This document shows positions 35,251 through 45,853 of a stretch of 64,000 bases of DNA, one piece after another. Source of the stretch: CAYXVF01 sp964468125 (GTDB lineage Bacteria; Myxococcota; XYA12-FULL-58-9; CAYXVF01). A program made the translations under genes and the position numbers. The notes beneath the pieces are model-generated. The model searched no databases. It was given only the letters and a program-made list of their open reading frames with translations, and was not told the origin of the DNA. The stretch lies in assembly GCA_964468125.1 (NCBI GenBank), contig CAYXVF010000010.1, positions 20,991-84,990 of the forward strand, in the 5' to 3' direction. How positions within the stretch are numbered: the first letter of the stretch is position 1; every line of letters begins with the position of its first letter.

Positions 35251-36579
35251 TCAGGCCGCCGATTTGCCCTTCTTTTTGCCGGCTTTCTTGGCCTTCTTGC
35301 CGTTCTCGTTCTTCGAGCTGGCGGCGGCGTCTTCTTCGGTTTTCACGTCGGATTCCGGGTTGGGCGCGGCCATGGAGGCACTGCGGAGCAGCTCCGCTTC
35401 GAGCGGCAGGCCCAGCAGGCGAATGAAGCCAGCCGCGTCCTTCTGATCGTAGCCCCCCGCTTCGTCGAAGCTCACGAGGCCCGAGCTGTAGAGGGAGGTG
35501 TGCGAACGACGCGCCACCGCGAGTGCGCGGCCCTTGTAGAGCTCGACGCGAACGTCTCCATTCACCGGCTGCATCAGCCGGTCGATCATCGCGTCGATCG
35601 CCTCACGCGTCGGCGTAAACCAGAGCCCCTGGTAACAGAGATCCGCGTAGGCTGCTCCGGCGCGCATGCGCTCGCGCAAGGCCATGCCGCCGAGGGTAAT
35701 GCTTTCGAGGTCGCGCAACGCGGTCATGAGCACGGTGCCCCCCGGTGTCTCGTAGACACCCCGGGACTTGAGGCCGACCACGCGATTTTCGACGATATCG
35801 ATCCGTCCAACGCCGTGTTTGCCCGCCACCGTGTTGAGTGCGGCGAGCAGCTCGTGAGGGGCCATGGCCTCGTTGTTCAGCGCGACCGGGAAGCCCGCCT
35901 CGAACGTGATGGTGACTTCTTCTGGGCTGTCAGGCGCATTCTCCGGGTTTTCGCTCAACATGTAGATGTCGCGAGGCGGCGAGTTCCACGGGTCTTCGAG
36001 CGCGCCGCCTTCGTGCGAGATGTGCCAGATGTTGCGGTCGCGGGAGTAGATCTTCTCCTTGGACGCGGTGATCGGAATGTCGTGCTCGAGGGCGTAGTGG
36101 ATGCAGTCCTCGCGCCCCTGCAGGTCCCACTCGCGCCAGGGTGCGATCACGTGCAGGTCCGGCGCCGTCGCTCGGTAGGTGAGCTCGAAGCGAAGCTGGT
36201 CATTTCCTTTGCCGGTGCAACCGTGGGACAGTGCGTCCGCACCGAAGTAGCGGGCGGTCTGCACCTGGCGCAGCGCGAGCAGCGGTCGACCGAGGGCGGT
36301 GCCCAGGAGGTAGCGTCCCTCGTAAATCGCGCCAGCGCGGAGGGCGGGCCAGATGTAGTCACGGACGAAGAGCGGCGTGAGATCCTCCACCACGAGCTCA
36401 CTGGCGCCGGTGGCTTTAGCTTTCTTCTCGAGCCCCTCGAGCTCCTCGACGCCCTGGCCGAGATCGCCGCAGTAGCAGATCACTTCGCAGTCGTAGTTCT
36501 CGATCAGCCACTTGACGATCACCGAGGTGTCGAGCCCACCGGAGTAGGCGAGAACCGCACGTTCGATTTGACTACCCAT
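35251..36579 (-). CDS. argG: Argininosuccinate synthase
   Basis: This 442-residue enzyme joins citrulline and aspartate with ATP to give argininosuccinate. The ATP pyrophosphatase P-loop is AYSGGLDTSV (about 10-19), and the citrulline/aspartate-binding segments SHGCTGKGNDQLRFE and SRDRNIWHISHEGG are intact. It is unusual in having about 30 extra C-terminal residues, rich in Lys, Ala, Ser and Glu (KKAKKAGKKKGK), that are not part of the catalytic fold. argG heads the arginine block and follows a candidate ARG box. Confidence 0.96.
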   Translation of the reverse strand: MGSQIERAVLAYSGGLDTSVIVKWLIENYDCEVICYCGDLGQGVEELEGLEKKAKATGASELVVEDLTPLFVRDYIWPALRAGAIYEGRYLLGTALGRPLLALRQVQTARYFGADALSHGCTGKGNDQLRFELTYRATAPDLHVIAPWREWDLQGREDCIHYALEHDIPITASKEKIYSRDRNIWHISHEGGALEDPWNSPPRDIYMLSENPENAPDSPEEVTITFEAGFPVALNNEAMAPHELLAALNTVAGKHGVGRIDIVENRVVGLKSRGVYETPGGTVLMTALRDLESITLGGMALRERMRAGAAYADLCYQGLWFTPTREAIDAMIDRLMQPVNGDVRVELYKGRALAVARRSHTSLYSSGLVSFDEAGGYDQKDAAGFIRLLGLPLEAELLRSASMAAPNPESDVKTEEDAAASSKNENGKKAKKAGKKKGKSAA

Positions 36580-36689
36580 CTGCTCTCTCTCCTTTGCCGA
36601 CGACTGCAGCTCGGTCCGGACACAAACACCCCACCTGATCGGTGCTCGCGTTCCCTTTTCGACCGCCGGCGCGGAATGTTGCGCACAAG

Positions 36690-36707
36690 TTATGCATTTT
36701 TATTCCT
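36690..36707. promoter_or_regulatory. Candidate ARG box (ArgR operator) upstream of argG
   Basis: On the minus strand the core GAATAAAAATGCA matches the ArgR/AhrC consensus closely. It lies about 110 bases before the argG start, next to the end of argR, in the right place to control argG and probably the downstream argH-carA-carB. Position is accurate to about one base. Binding is inferred. Confidence 0.6.
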
Positions 36708-37191
36708 TGGCCGAAAGGGAAATCCCGGCCCAATGCAGCAAGCGCTCGCGCAGCTCCCGAGCCACCTTGGGCGAGCGGGCGACGAGCAACACGGTGTCAT
36801 CGCCGGCGAGCGTGCCCTCCACCTCCGTCCAGTCGAGCTCGTCGACGATCCGACCGAGAACGCCCGCCGCACCGGGGAAAGTGCGAAGCAAGACCAGCTG
36901 GCCGGCGGCCTTGCAGTGGAGAAGCTGGGAAGTGAAGTCGCGTCGCAGGCGCTCAGGGTCCGGTCCTAGGCCGTTGCCATTGAGGACCTGGTAGGAGCTC
37001 CCGCCCTTGCCGTCGGGCGCCTTGCCCACGCCGAGCGCCTTCAGGTCCCGGCTCAAGGTTCCCTGGGTGACGGAAAACCCCAGTTGCGTCAGCGCTGCCG
37101 CCAGCTCCTCCTGCGAACCGATGGGCTGGGCCGACAATACGCTCAGAATGGCGCGACGGCGAGCGTCGCGGATCTGGGCTCGAACGGGCAT
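36700..37191 (-). CDS. argR: Arginine repressor
   Basis: This 163-residue transcription regulator is of the ArgR family. The N-terminal winged helix has SQEELAAAL and the recognition helix VTQGTLSRDLKALGV (about 36-52). The C-terminal oligomerisation and arginine-binding domain includes FPGAAGVLGRIVDELDW and GTLAGDDTVLLVA, with the Asp pair that contacts arginine. Hexameric ArgR with bound arginine represses arginine synthesis. The start codon lies directly against a palindromic ARG box, with no visible ribosome-binding site, so translation may be leaderless or start elsewhere. Confidence 0.93.
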   Translation of the reverse strand: MPVRAQIRDARRRAILSVLSAQPIGSQEELAAALTQLGFSVTQGTLSRDLKALGVGKAPDGKGGSSYQVLNGNGLGPDPERLRRDFTSQLLHCKAAGQLVLLRTFPGAAGVLGRIVDELDWTEVEGTLAGDDTVLLVARSPKVARELRERLLHWAGISLSAKE

Positions 37192-37230
37192 TGCGCATAT
37201 TTATGCGCATTTACTGAGAATATTCACAAG
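37192..37230. promoter_or_regulatory. Candidate tandem ARG boxes at the argR start
   Basis: Two imperfect 18-base palindromes, 37192-37209 (TGCGCATATTTATGCGCA) and 37213-37230 (around GAATATTC), are separated by three bases. That is the classic ArgR double-box arrangement, so argR autoregulation is likely. The divergent FMN reductase gene starts about 110 bases away and might also respond. Coordinates are good to about one base. Confidence 0.65.
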
Positions 37231-37339
37231 TACGATCGCGCTTTCGAGCTCGAATCGCCCTTCGAGCTCCGAGGAGAATGCGATCGTCGTTGACGCTCAG
37301 CGGGGTCTTCCTTATTTCGCCAAAAAAAGGGTCGAGACC

Positions 37340-37906
37340 ATGAATGTGTTTGCGATGGCCGCCTCCCTGCGGTCAGGCTCCTTGAATCGAAAACTCATCG
37401 CCGCGGCCAAGGCCGCCGCCGAAACCCAGGGCGCCGCCGTGGATCTCGCGGATTTTCGCGACTTCATGATGCCCCTTTACGATGGCGATTTGCAGGAGAG
37501 CGATGGCATTCCTGAAGGTGCGCTCGCCCTCGCGAAACGCATCGACGCAGCGGACGCGGTGATGATCGCGAGCCCGGAGTACAACTATTCCATTCCGGGT
37601 GTCCTGAAAAATGCCGTCGACTGGATTTCGCGCATGCGCCCAAACCCCTTCAGCGCCGGCAAGCCCTTGATGCTGCTTTCGACCTCGCCGGGAAGCGTCG
37701 GTGGCATTCGCGGCCTCTGGCAGATTCGGATCCCCTTCGAGGGCCTCGGTGCGTACGTTCACCCGGACATGTTCTACGTCCCCTTCGGCTCCGAAGCTTT
37801 CGAATCTGGGACCCTCGCGTCGGAAAAGTTCGAAAAGCTCGAGGCCGCGATCCGGACGTTTCTCACGGCGGCAAAGGCCTTGAACACCCGCGACCCGAGT
37901 GCGTGA
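37340..37906 (+). CDS. NADPH-dependent FMN reductase-like flavoprotein
   Basis: This 188-residue flavodoxin-fold protein is of the FMN_red (SsuE/azoreductase-like) group. The phosphate-binding loop is near the N-terminus (ASLRSGSLNRKL), and the FMN-contact segment is SPEYNYSIPGVLKNAVDW (about 75-92), followed by STSPGSVGGIRG. These enzymes reduce flavins or quinones with NAD(P)H. The ATG at 37340 is preferred because it begins the first strand of the fold directly. It sits divergently to argR and may be affected by the ARG boxes. Confidence 0.88.
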   Translation: MNVFAMAASLRSGSLNRKLIAAAKAAAETQGAAVDLADFRDFMMPLYDGDLQESDGIPEGALALAKRIDAADAVMIASPEYNYSIPGVLKNAVDWISRMRPNPFSAGKPLMLLSTSPGSVGGIRGLWQIRIPFEGLGAYVHPDMFYVPFGSEAFESGTLASEKFEKLEAAIRTFLTAAKALNTRDPSA

Positions 37907-37944
37907 AGCTGGCAGTCGTCACCAACCTCCGATCAACGTGCGGT

Positions 37945-38491
37945 TTAGGGCTCTTGGAAGCCCGCGGCCACGTTTCGAGCGATCCACGCCATTTGGAGCT
38001 CACGATTCTCGGCCAAGTGCGCGTCGTCGAGCGCGATCAGGTTCACGATTCCCGCGGAGCATTCCTGGCATCCGGGCGTTGACGATTCCCGAGTGCGTGG
38101 TGCCCGGCTGGGCGACGAAACGAAGCCGGGCGTCCTCCGTGGAGCTGAAGGGAATACCTCGGCCCTCGAAGAACTCCTCGGTTCGCGCGTCGGACCGGAC
38201 CAAGCGCTCGGCACGACCAAACTGATCGCTTCGTGGTAGGTGGGCCAGATCTTGGAGCCGGTGCGTTCCGTCGAGAGAGCTCGGCCCGAATTGCTGATCC
38301 GCGTCGTAGGGCCCACCGAGCTGCCCACGACCGGTCAACAGCATCACCGCCCACTGGAGTCCCTCGAGCTCGGCGGTCCCATGGAGGTCGGCGCCGCGCG
38401 CGCGGATCGCGCTCAGCCACGCTTCCGCCTCGCGCACGGGCCCAGGCGTCGCCTCGCTCGGCGCTCCGGCTCCCCGGAGGAAAACTGCTTT
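37945..38491 (-). pseudogene. Frameshifted, N-truncated gene remnant of unknown function
   Basis: The codon pattern of this minus-strand stretch is strongly coding (GC-rich third positions), but the frame breaks. From 38491 to about 38085 the frame reads a plausible protein with motifs such as EAEAWLSAIRARGADLHG and RLRFVAQPGTTHSGIV. The protein then continues sensibly in another frame from about 38085 to the stop at 37945 (IVNLIALDDAHLAENRELQ). No start codon exists before 38437 in the first frame; a sensible fragment (SRRLLDECRVKPSV) lies in a third frame just upstream. Either this is a decayed gene or the assembly has indels. The family is not recognised. Confidence 0.5.
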
Positions 38492-38673
38492 TCACAGACG
38501 GTTTCACGCGACACTCGTCGAGAAGACGCCGAGACTGTTGATGGGACAAAAGGTCCCTACCCACGACCGGATGTGTGCTCGCCACCGCGGGCGATGAACG
38601 ACGGCGCCGCCTCAGGCGACGCCAATGACGGCCCGCGTGCACCCGCACCGGGCCGAATGGAATGGAGTTGCCA

Positions 38674-41061
38674 GTGAAAGCTCGGCGTCTTTCTTTGGCC
38701 ATTCGCCTCGGCGCGCTGTTTTTCTTCGGGATGGGTGCGTCCGCCTGCAATAGCGACACCCTCGGGGCGGTGCCGTGTATCGAAAGTCTCGACTGCTCCG
38801 TGGGCAACGTCTGCGTAGCCGGTACCTGCGAAGAATCGCTCTGCGGCGACGGCTTCGTCGATGAGCGCATCGGCGAAGAATGCGACGACCAGGACGTCGA
38901 CAACAGCGACGGGTGCCGCACGGACTGCACGAGCCCCTTGCCGCAGGTGTTGATCACCGAACCGACGCGCGGCTCGACGCTCAGCGGCGAACCGGAGATC
39001 GTCGTGCGGGGGACCATGGACGGCTTTGGGGCTCAGATTTCCTCGGTGGTCGTCAACGGGATCCCCGCGAGCTTTGACCAACGAAACTTCGAGACACGAA
39101 TCCCGGCGCGCCATGGCTTGACCGCGGTCCGCGCCGACGTCACCACCGAATACGGCCGCACCAATGCGGGGACGGTCGGCGTCTATCACAGCTCCGCCTA
39201 TCTACCGTTCGCGGAGATCGAGACCAGTACGGAGCGAATTCCGGCGGGCATCGTGAGCCGCCTCGGTCAAGCGGCCTTTGACGACGGTGATCATCCCTGC
39301 AGCTTCGACGCAAACGGCGCCTACGGCTGCACTGTAGTCGACGATCTCGCGACCGTCGGAGAGCTGGTGCTGAACAACCTCGACTTTGAGAGCGAGTTCG
39401 GCGCGCTGCCGATCTATACCGACGTCTACCCGCTCTTCGAGCGGAACTATCCCCTCGGACAAACCAACTTTAACCTGCTCGGCCTCGACGTCTCAATCGC
39501 TGGAACGATGGCCCTTCAGGGTCAGGTCAACCTCACCGTCGACGTGGTCGCACTCGACTTCGATCGCTTTCGGGTCGCCCTCGCCACACGGACCGGTGGG
39601 CTCGATGTGGACCTCGAAGCCGGCGGCGGGGCCGACCCGGGTGTCGTCTTCGCGGTCCGCACCCGCGCCGAGATCGACGCGGCACTGCGCTTCACCAGCG
39701 TGACCGGAACGATCGAAGGCTTCGACGGCTTGGGCCTCGCCTGCGCCCTGCTCTCCTTCAACGACCCCGTCGCGGCCGGGATCCTCGCGTCGCTGTGCAT
39801 TCAGCCCGACGGGCGGCGCGCCCCCTTGGCCGGGGTCAGCCCGTTTGGTCAGCTCAACTCGGACTTCAGCATCGAGCAGATCTCCCTGTTCACCGGCTAC
39901 AACGTGGAGACCGCCCAGGGCGGTGGCGTCGCGGTCCAACTCCTCGGCGGAAGCGTCGAGTTTCAGAATTCCAACATCGACCTCGACCTGATCGCGGACA
40001 TGCTGATCGACCTCGACGACGCGGTGATCCTCGGCGGCGCGGCGACGGTGGACCTCGGGGAAATCCCTTTGAGCGGGCTCGCACAGGGACTCTCCTCGGC
40101 GATCGATCCGATCACCGACTTCATCAGCAACGACCTGCAGGCGCTGATCGAGGTCGGCTTCAACGCCTTCCTCTTGAACCGCAACGACCCGCTCGCTCTC
40201 GGCTCGGTCCTCGAAGAGACGATCCTTTCCTTCGCACCGAACGGCCCGCTGGGTGTCGCGCCGATCGGAGGACGGAGCCCCGCGCTCGAGCTCGTCAGCG
40301 AGATCGACGCGATCCGGTTCGAGTCCGCGGGCGGCAACATGAACCGTGGCGGCATGGAAATCTCCGTCGCCTCGACCTACGCCGCCCCGCGTCTGAACCC
40401 ACGCGAGATCGCGGGCACCATCCTGCGTGACCGGTGCAGCGGCCGCGCCGCCCCCTCGACCCTCAACTTCTCCGAGGAGGTGGCCATCGAACAAGGAGTG
40501 GCGCTCGACGCGATGAACCAGTCGCTTTACGCAACCTGGTACAACGGTGCCCTCGACAGCCGTCTGACCTCGCTCGACGCGACCGCCCCGCAGCTCAACG
40601 CGCAGTACGACGTGGTCTTCGATCCGTTGACGCCGCCGATCCTCGACGACTGCGGCGGCGCGCTCGAGCTTCAGATCGCCGACGTACGAGTCAGTGGCGT
40701 CGTCGACGGCGCGAACATCGATGCCTATGTGTCGTTGGCGATTCCGGTGGACGTCGGGGTCACCGCCTTCGGCGCCCTCGATCTGATCCCCGCTCCCATC
40801 GAGCAATGGCGCTGGCAGGCGGAGCCGGTGGGTGCGGATCGGGTGAGTGCGAGACTGCTCGGAGCGACGATCGCCGAAGTGACCGGACGCGCGCTCCTGA
40901 CCGGCGGCTCCAACGCGGCGATTCAAGCCCTACCGACGGTGGAGATCGATCTCGCGCGAGCGATGGGCATCAGCAACGCTCCGGTCCTGACCCACGTGCC
41001 CAATGCGAGCTATCGCAGCTCTGTCTATCAGGTCCGCAGCGGCGCCCGGGTCACGCGCTGA
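38674..41061 (+). CDS. Large lipoprotein with one DUF4215 repeat and a long beta-rich body
   Basis: The precursor of about 795 residues has a lipoprotein signal ending in MGASAC (Cys25). A short Cys-rich part with one DUF4215-like repeat follows (CGDGFVDERIGEECDDQD, about 40-70). After it come more than 600 residues of beta-rich sequence, largely free of cysteines, that I do not recognise. The GTG at 38674 is preferred because GGAG lies a few bases before it; ATG at 38662 would add four residues. The protein is probably anchored to the outer membrane and surface-exposed. Its neighbours give no operon partner. Confidence 0.7.
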   Translation: MKARRLSLAIRLGALFFFGMGASACNSDTLGAVPCIESLDCSVGNVCVAGTCEESLCGDGFVDERIGEECDDQDVDNSDGCRTDCTSPLPQVLITEPTRGSTLSGEPEIVVRGTMDGFGAQISSVVVNGIPASFDQRNFETRIPARHGLTAVRADVTTEYGRTNAGTVGVYHSSAYLPFAEIETSTERIPAGIVSRLGQAAFDDGDHPCSFDANGAYGCTVVDDLATVGELVLNNLDFESEFGALPIYTDVYPLFERNYPLGQTNFNLLGLDVSIAGTMALQGQVNLTVDVVALDFDRFRVALATRTGGLDVDLEAGGGADPGVVFAVRTRAEIDAALRFTSVTGTIEGFDGLGLACALLSFNDPVAAGILASLCIQPDGRRAPLAGVSPFGQLNSDFSIEQISLFTGYNVETAQGGGVAVQLLGGSVEFQNSNIDLDLIADMLIDLDDAVILGGAATVDLGEIPLSGLAQGLSSAIDPITDFISNDLQALIEVGFNAFLLNRNDPLALGSVLEETILSFAPNGPLGVAPIGGRSPALELVSEIDAIRFESAGGNMNRGGMEISVASTYAAPRLNPREIAGTILRDRCSGRAAPSTLNFSEEVAIEQGVALDAMNQSLYATWYNGALDSRLTSLDATAPQLNAQYDVVFDPLTPPILDDCGGALELQIADVRVSGVVDGANIDAYVSLAIPVDVGVTAFGALDLIPAPIEQWRWQAEPVGADRVSARLLGATIAEVTGRALLTGGSNAAIQALPTVEIDLARAMGISNAPVLTHVPNASYRSSVYQVRSGARVTR

Positions 41062-41092
41062 CCCGCGTCCGCCCATGGACGTTGCGGCGCGC

Positions 41093-42046
41093 TCAGCGCC
41101 AGAAGTCGTCGCCTTCGTGGGTCACGCCGTCGCGGAACATGTTGCGGGGATTGACGTAGCGAAAGCGCGTGCCGATGCCATCGAGAGCCGAGCGGGCCTC
41201 CTCCGACAGCGGATGGGGCAGGAATTCGATGTTCTCGCGAATGCGGTCGGGATTCTCCGACTTGGGGATCACGCTGGTGCCGCGGTCGATCGCCCAGGCG
41301 ATCAGCAGCTGCGCGGGGCTCAGACCTTCTCTCTCCGCGGCCTTCGCCGCTTCCGGGCTCTCGAGCAGCGGCGGCTCGTCTTCCTGGAGCAGGCGCGCCG
41401 GCCGATCTCTTGAGCCGAGCGGCGAATAGGCGGTCAGGTGGACCTTCGTCTTCTTGCAGTACGCTACGAGCTCTGCCTGCGGGTGGTAGGGATGGATCTC
41501 GACCTGGTTCACCGCCGGGAATTGCTCCACTGCGGCGGCTAGAACCTCCAGCTTGTTGACGCTGAAGTTCGAGACGCCGACACTCTTGGTCAGCCCTCTT
41601 TCTTTGAGCTTCAGCATCGCGCGGTAAGTGACATCGAGCGGGATCTCCGAGAGCGGCCAAAACTCCTCGTCCGCCGACGGAAATGTCACGCCGGGGCGAA
41701 AGGCGATCGGCCAGTGCATCAGGTAGAGATCGACGTAGTCGAGCCCGAAATTTTTCAGGCTCTCGGCCATGCCTTTCTCGACGTCCTCGGGCGCGTGAAA
41801 GGAGTTCCAGAGCTTCGTGGTCAGGAAGACCTCTTCCCGGGTCACATCGCCGGCGGAGATCGCATCTCGAATCGCTCGGCCGACCTGTTCTTCGTTACCG
41901 TAAATCCACGCCCCATCGATGTGGCGATAGCCGACCGCGATAGCCTCGCGCACCGCGCGGTAGGCTCCGTCGTCCGTAGATTTCCAGGTTCCCAAACCGA
42001 TCGCCGGAATGGTGTTGCCATCATTGAGCTCGAAAGTCTGCTTCAT
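41093..42046 (-). CDS. Aldo/keto reductase
   Basis: This 317-residue NADPH-dependent oxidoreductase of the AKR superfamily reduces carbonyl compounds such as methylglyoxal or ketones. The catalytic tetrad is complete: Asp44 and Tyr49 (HIDGAWIYGNEE), Lys78 (LTTKLW) and His111 (LYLMHWP). NADPH-binding segments VSNFSVNKLE and SVIPKSENPDRIREN are typical. GAGGAG stands five bases before the ATG at 42046, which is preferred; a further ATG lies directly before it. The exact substrate is unknown. Confidence 0.92.
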   Translation of the reverse strand: MKQTFELNDGNTIPAIGLGTWKSTDDGAYRAVREAIAVGYRHIDGAWIYGNEEQVGRAIRDAISAGDVTREEVFLTTKLWNSFHAPEDVEKGMAESLKNFGLDYVDLYLMHWPIAFRPGVTFPSADEEFWPLSEIPLDVTYRAMLKLKERGLTKSVGVSNFSVNKLEVLAAAVEQFPAVNQVEIHPYHPQAELVAYCKKTKVHLTAYSPLGSRDRPARLLQEDEPPLLESPEAAKAAEREGLSPAQLLIAWAIDRGTSVIPKSENPDRIRENIEFLPHPLSEEARSALDGIGTRFRYVNPRNMFRDGVTHEGDDFWR

Positions 42047-42199
42047 CATCACTCCTCGCGGCCCGCTGAATGCCAGGCTTTGGGAGCGGACGAAAGCCCC
42101 GATGCGAGCGTGCACTCAGAGCTGACGCAGCGCAGCGGTAATCGGCGTGCGCACTGCGCGGACCGCCGGGGGCAGGCCGCCGAGGACGGCGATCGTGCA

Positions 42200-42511
42200 G
42201 TGCGCGCGATCGATGACGCGCGCGTCGTCGCCCAGGATGAGAGCCCCTTTGAAAAGCTTCTCGACTACATCGCGGAGCAGTTTCACGCGCAGCACCCGAA
42301 CTGGGAGATGCTGCCCTTCTCGCTTCGCAAGCTTCAGCAAAACGGCGGACTCATCAACGGCCTGTGGACTTTCGAGCTGCGGGCACGCGAACGCCGCGCG
42401 GTCGGCACCCAACGGGTAGAAACCGTCAGCGCGGTACACATACCTCTGGGCAAGAACCCGGTGCTCTTCGCGCTCAAGAAGCCCGAAATGCAGCGCGCGC
42501 CACAGGACTGA
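42200..42511 (+). CDS. Small unknown protein between the aldo/keto reductase and clpB
   Basis: The 103-residue product is not recognised. Reading from the GTG at 42200 gives a helical, charged protein with clear coding character (for example SPFEKLLDYIAEQFHAQHPN and LINGLWTFELRARERR), and the frame stays sensible to the stop. The start is uncertain; the frame is open far upstream across the opposite-strand reductase gene. It ends nine bases before the convergent clpB stop. Confidence 0.5.
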   Translation: MRAIDDARVVAQDESPFEKLLDYIAEQFHAQHPNWEMLPFSLRKLQQNGGLINGLWTFELRARERRAVGTQRVETVSAVHIPLGKNPVLFALKKPEMQRAPQD

Positions 42512-42520
42512 GCCCGCGCA

Positions 42521-45121
<2,601 letters not shown>

Positions 45122-45277
45122 GGTCTTTTCCTCAAATCGGGTTGTTCGTCCTCAAGAAGGTGTCGGCCACGGGGCCGCTGAACAAAGCGTAGGGCTCAGC
45201 CCACAGTCGTCAATGACACCGCTGAAGAGTAGGATGCAGACGAATCGCAGATGGGGACGCGGCATCAGGAGAGATGG

Positions 45278-45712
45278 ATGAGTGAGCAGGAGACAAACGA
45301 TCCGATGCAGGACGAATTGAAAAAGACTTTGGGAGCCCGCCTTCGCGGACGGCGCCAGCAACTTCGACTGACGCAAGACGAAGTGGCCTCGCGCGCGGGC
45401 TTCAGCAGCAAATACATCAGCGAAATCGAACGCGGCTGCCGGGATATGCCGTTGAGCACCTTGTGCCGAATCGTCGAGCATGGCCTCGAGTGGCGCGTGG
45501 ACGAGGCTCTGTTTGGCTTGACGACCCAGGAAAGCCTGAACCCGGCGGAAGAGCTGATCTCGCCGATGGTGCAAAAACTCGCCGTCGAGATCGCAGCACT
45601 CCCGGAAGAGCAGCAGTACCGGGTCGTCGAGGTCATGAGTGGTTTGCTGAATCTCGTTAACGCCCCAGCCCCCACCAACGGCTCCGCGCACCCGATCAGC
45701 GCCACCCTCTGA
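45278..45712 (+). CDS. XRE-family transcription regulator
   Basis: This 144-residue protein has a Cro/C1-type helix-turn-helix (about 15-75: LGARLRGRRQQLRLTQDEVASRAGFSSKYISEIERG) and a short helical C-terminal part (LAVEIAALPEEQQYRVVEVM) that may dimerise. AGGAG stands about seven bases before the ATG at 45278. It is divergent from clpB and followed by recA, so a stress-regulatory role is plausible but not shown. Confidence 0.85.
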   Translation: MSEQETNDPMQDELKKTLGARLRGRRQQLRLTQDEVASRAGFSSKYISEIERGCRDMPLSTLCRIVEHGLEWRVDEALFGLTTQESLNPAEELISPMVQKLAVEIAALPEEQQYRVVEVMSGLLNLVNAPAPTNGSAHPISATL

Positions 45713-45798
45713 CGAAGCGCGGTCGAATTTTTCGATCCGAATCGGTCGTTGCGACGCGACCGCTGCGCGAAAGCCGCCCCTCCCGCGGATTCTAGCGC

Positions 45799-45814
45799 TG
45801 GCACATTGCCTGCA
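45799..45814 (+). promoter_or_regulatory. Sigma-54-like -24/-12 element upstream of recA
   Basis: The sequence TGGCACATTGCCTGCA has GG and GC with ten bases between, the spacing required for sigma-54, and agrees closely with TGGCAC-N5-TTGCA. Transcription would start about 20-25 bases before the recA start codon. No enhancer-binding protein gene is next to it. Positions are good to about one base. Confidence 0.5.
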
Positions 45815-45853
45815 ATTCCTCCCCGTACCGCCAGCGACGAGGAGGAAATGACG

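Noticed and set aside
45122..45277. Heat-shock promoter or CIRCE element before clpB
   Set aside because: A CTTGAGG is present but no -10 at a suitable distance, and no TTAGCACTC inverted repeat exists.
45713..45847. LexA operator in front of recA
   Set aside because: No CTGT-N8-ACAG or myxobacterial LexA-like palindrome was found.
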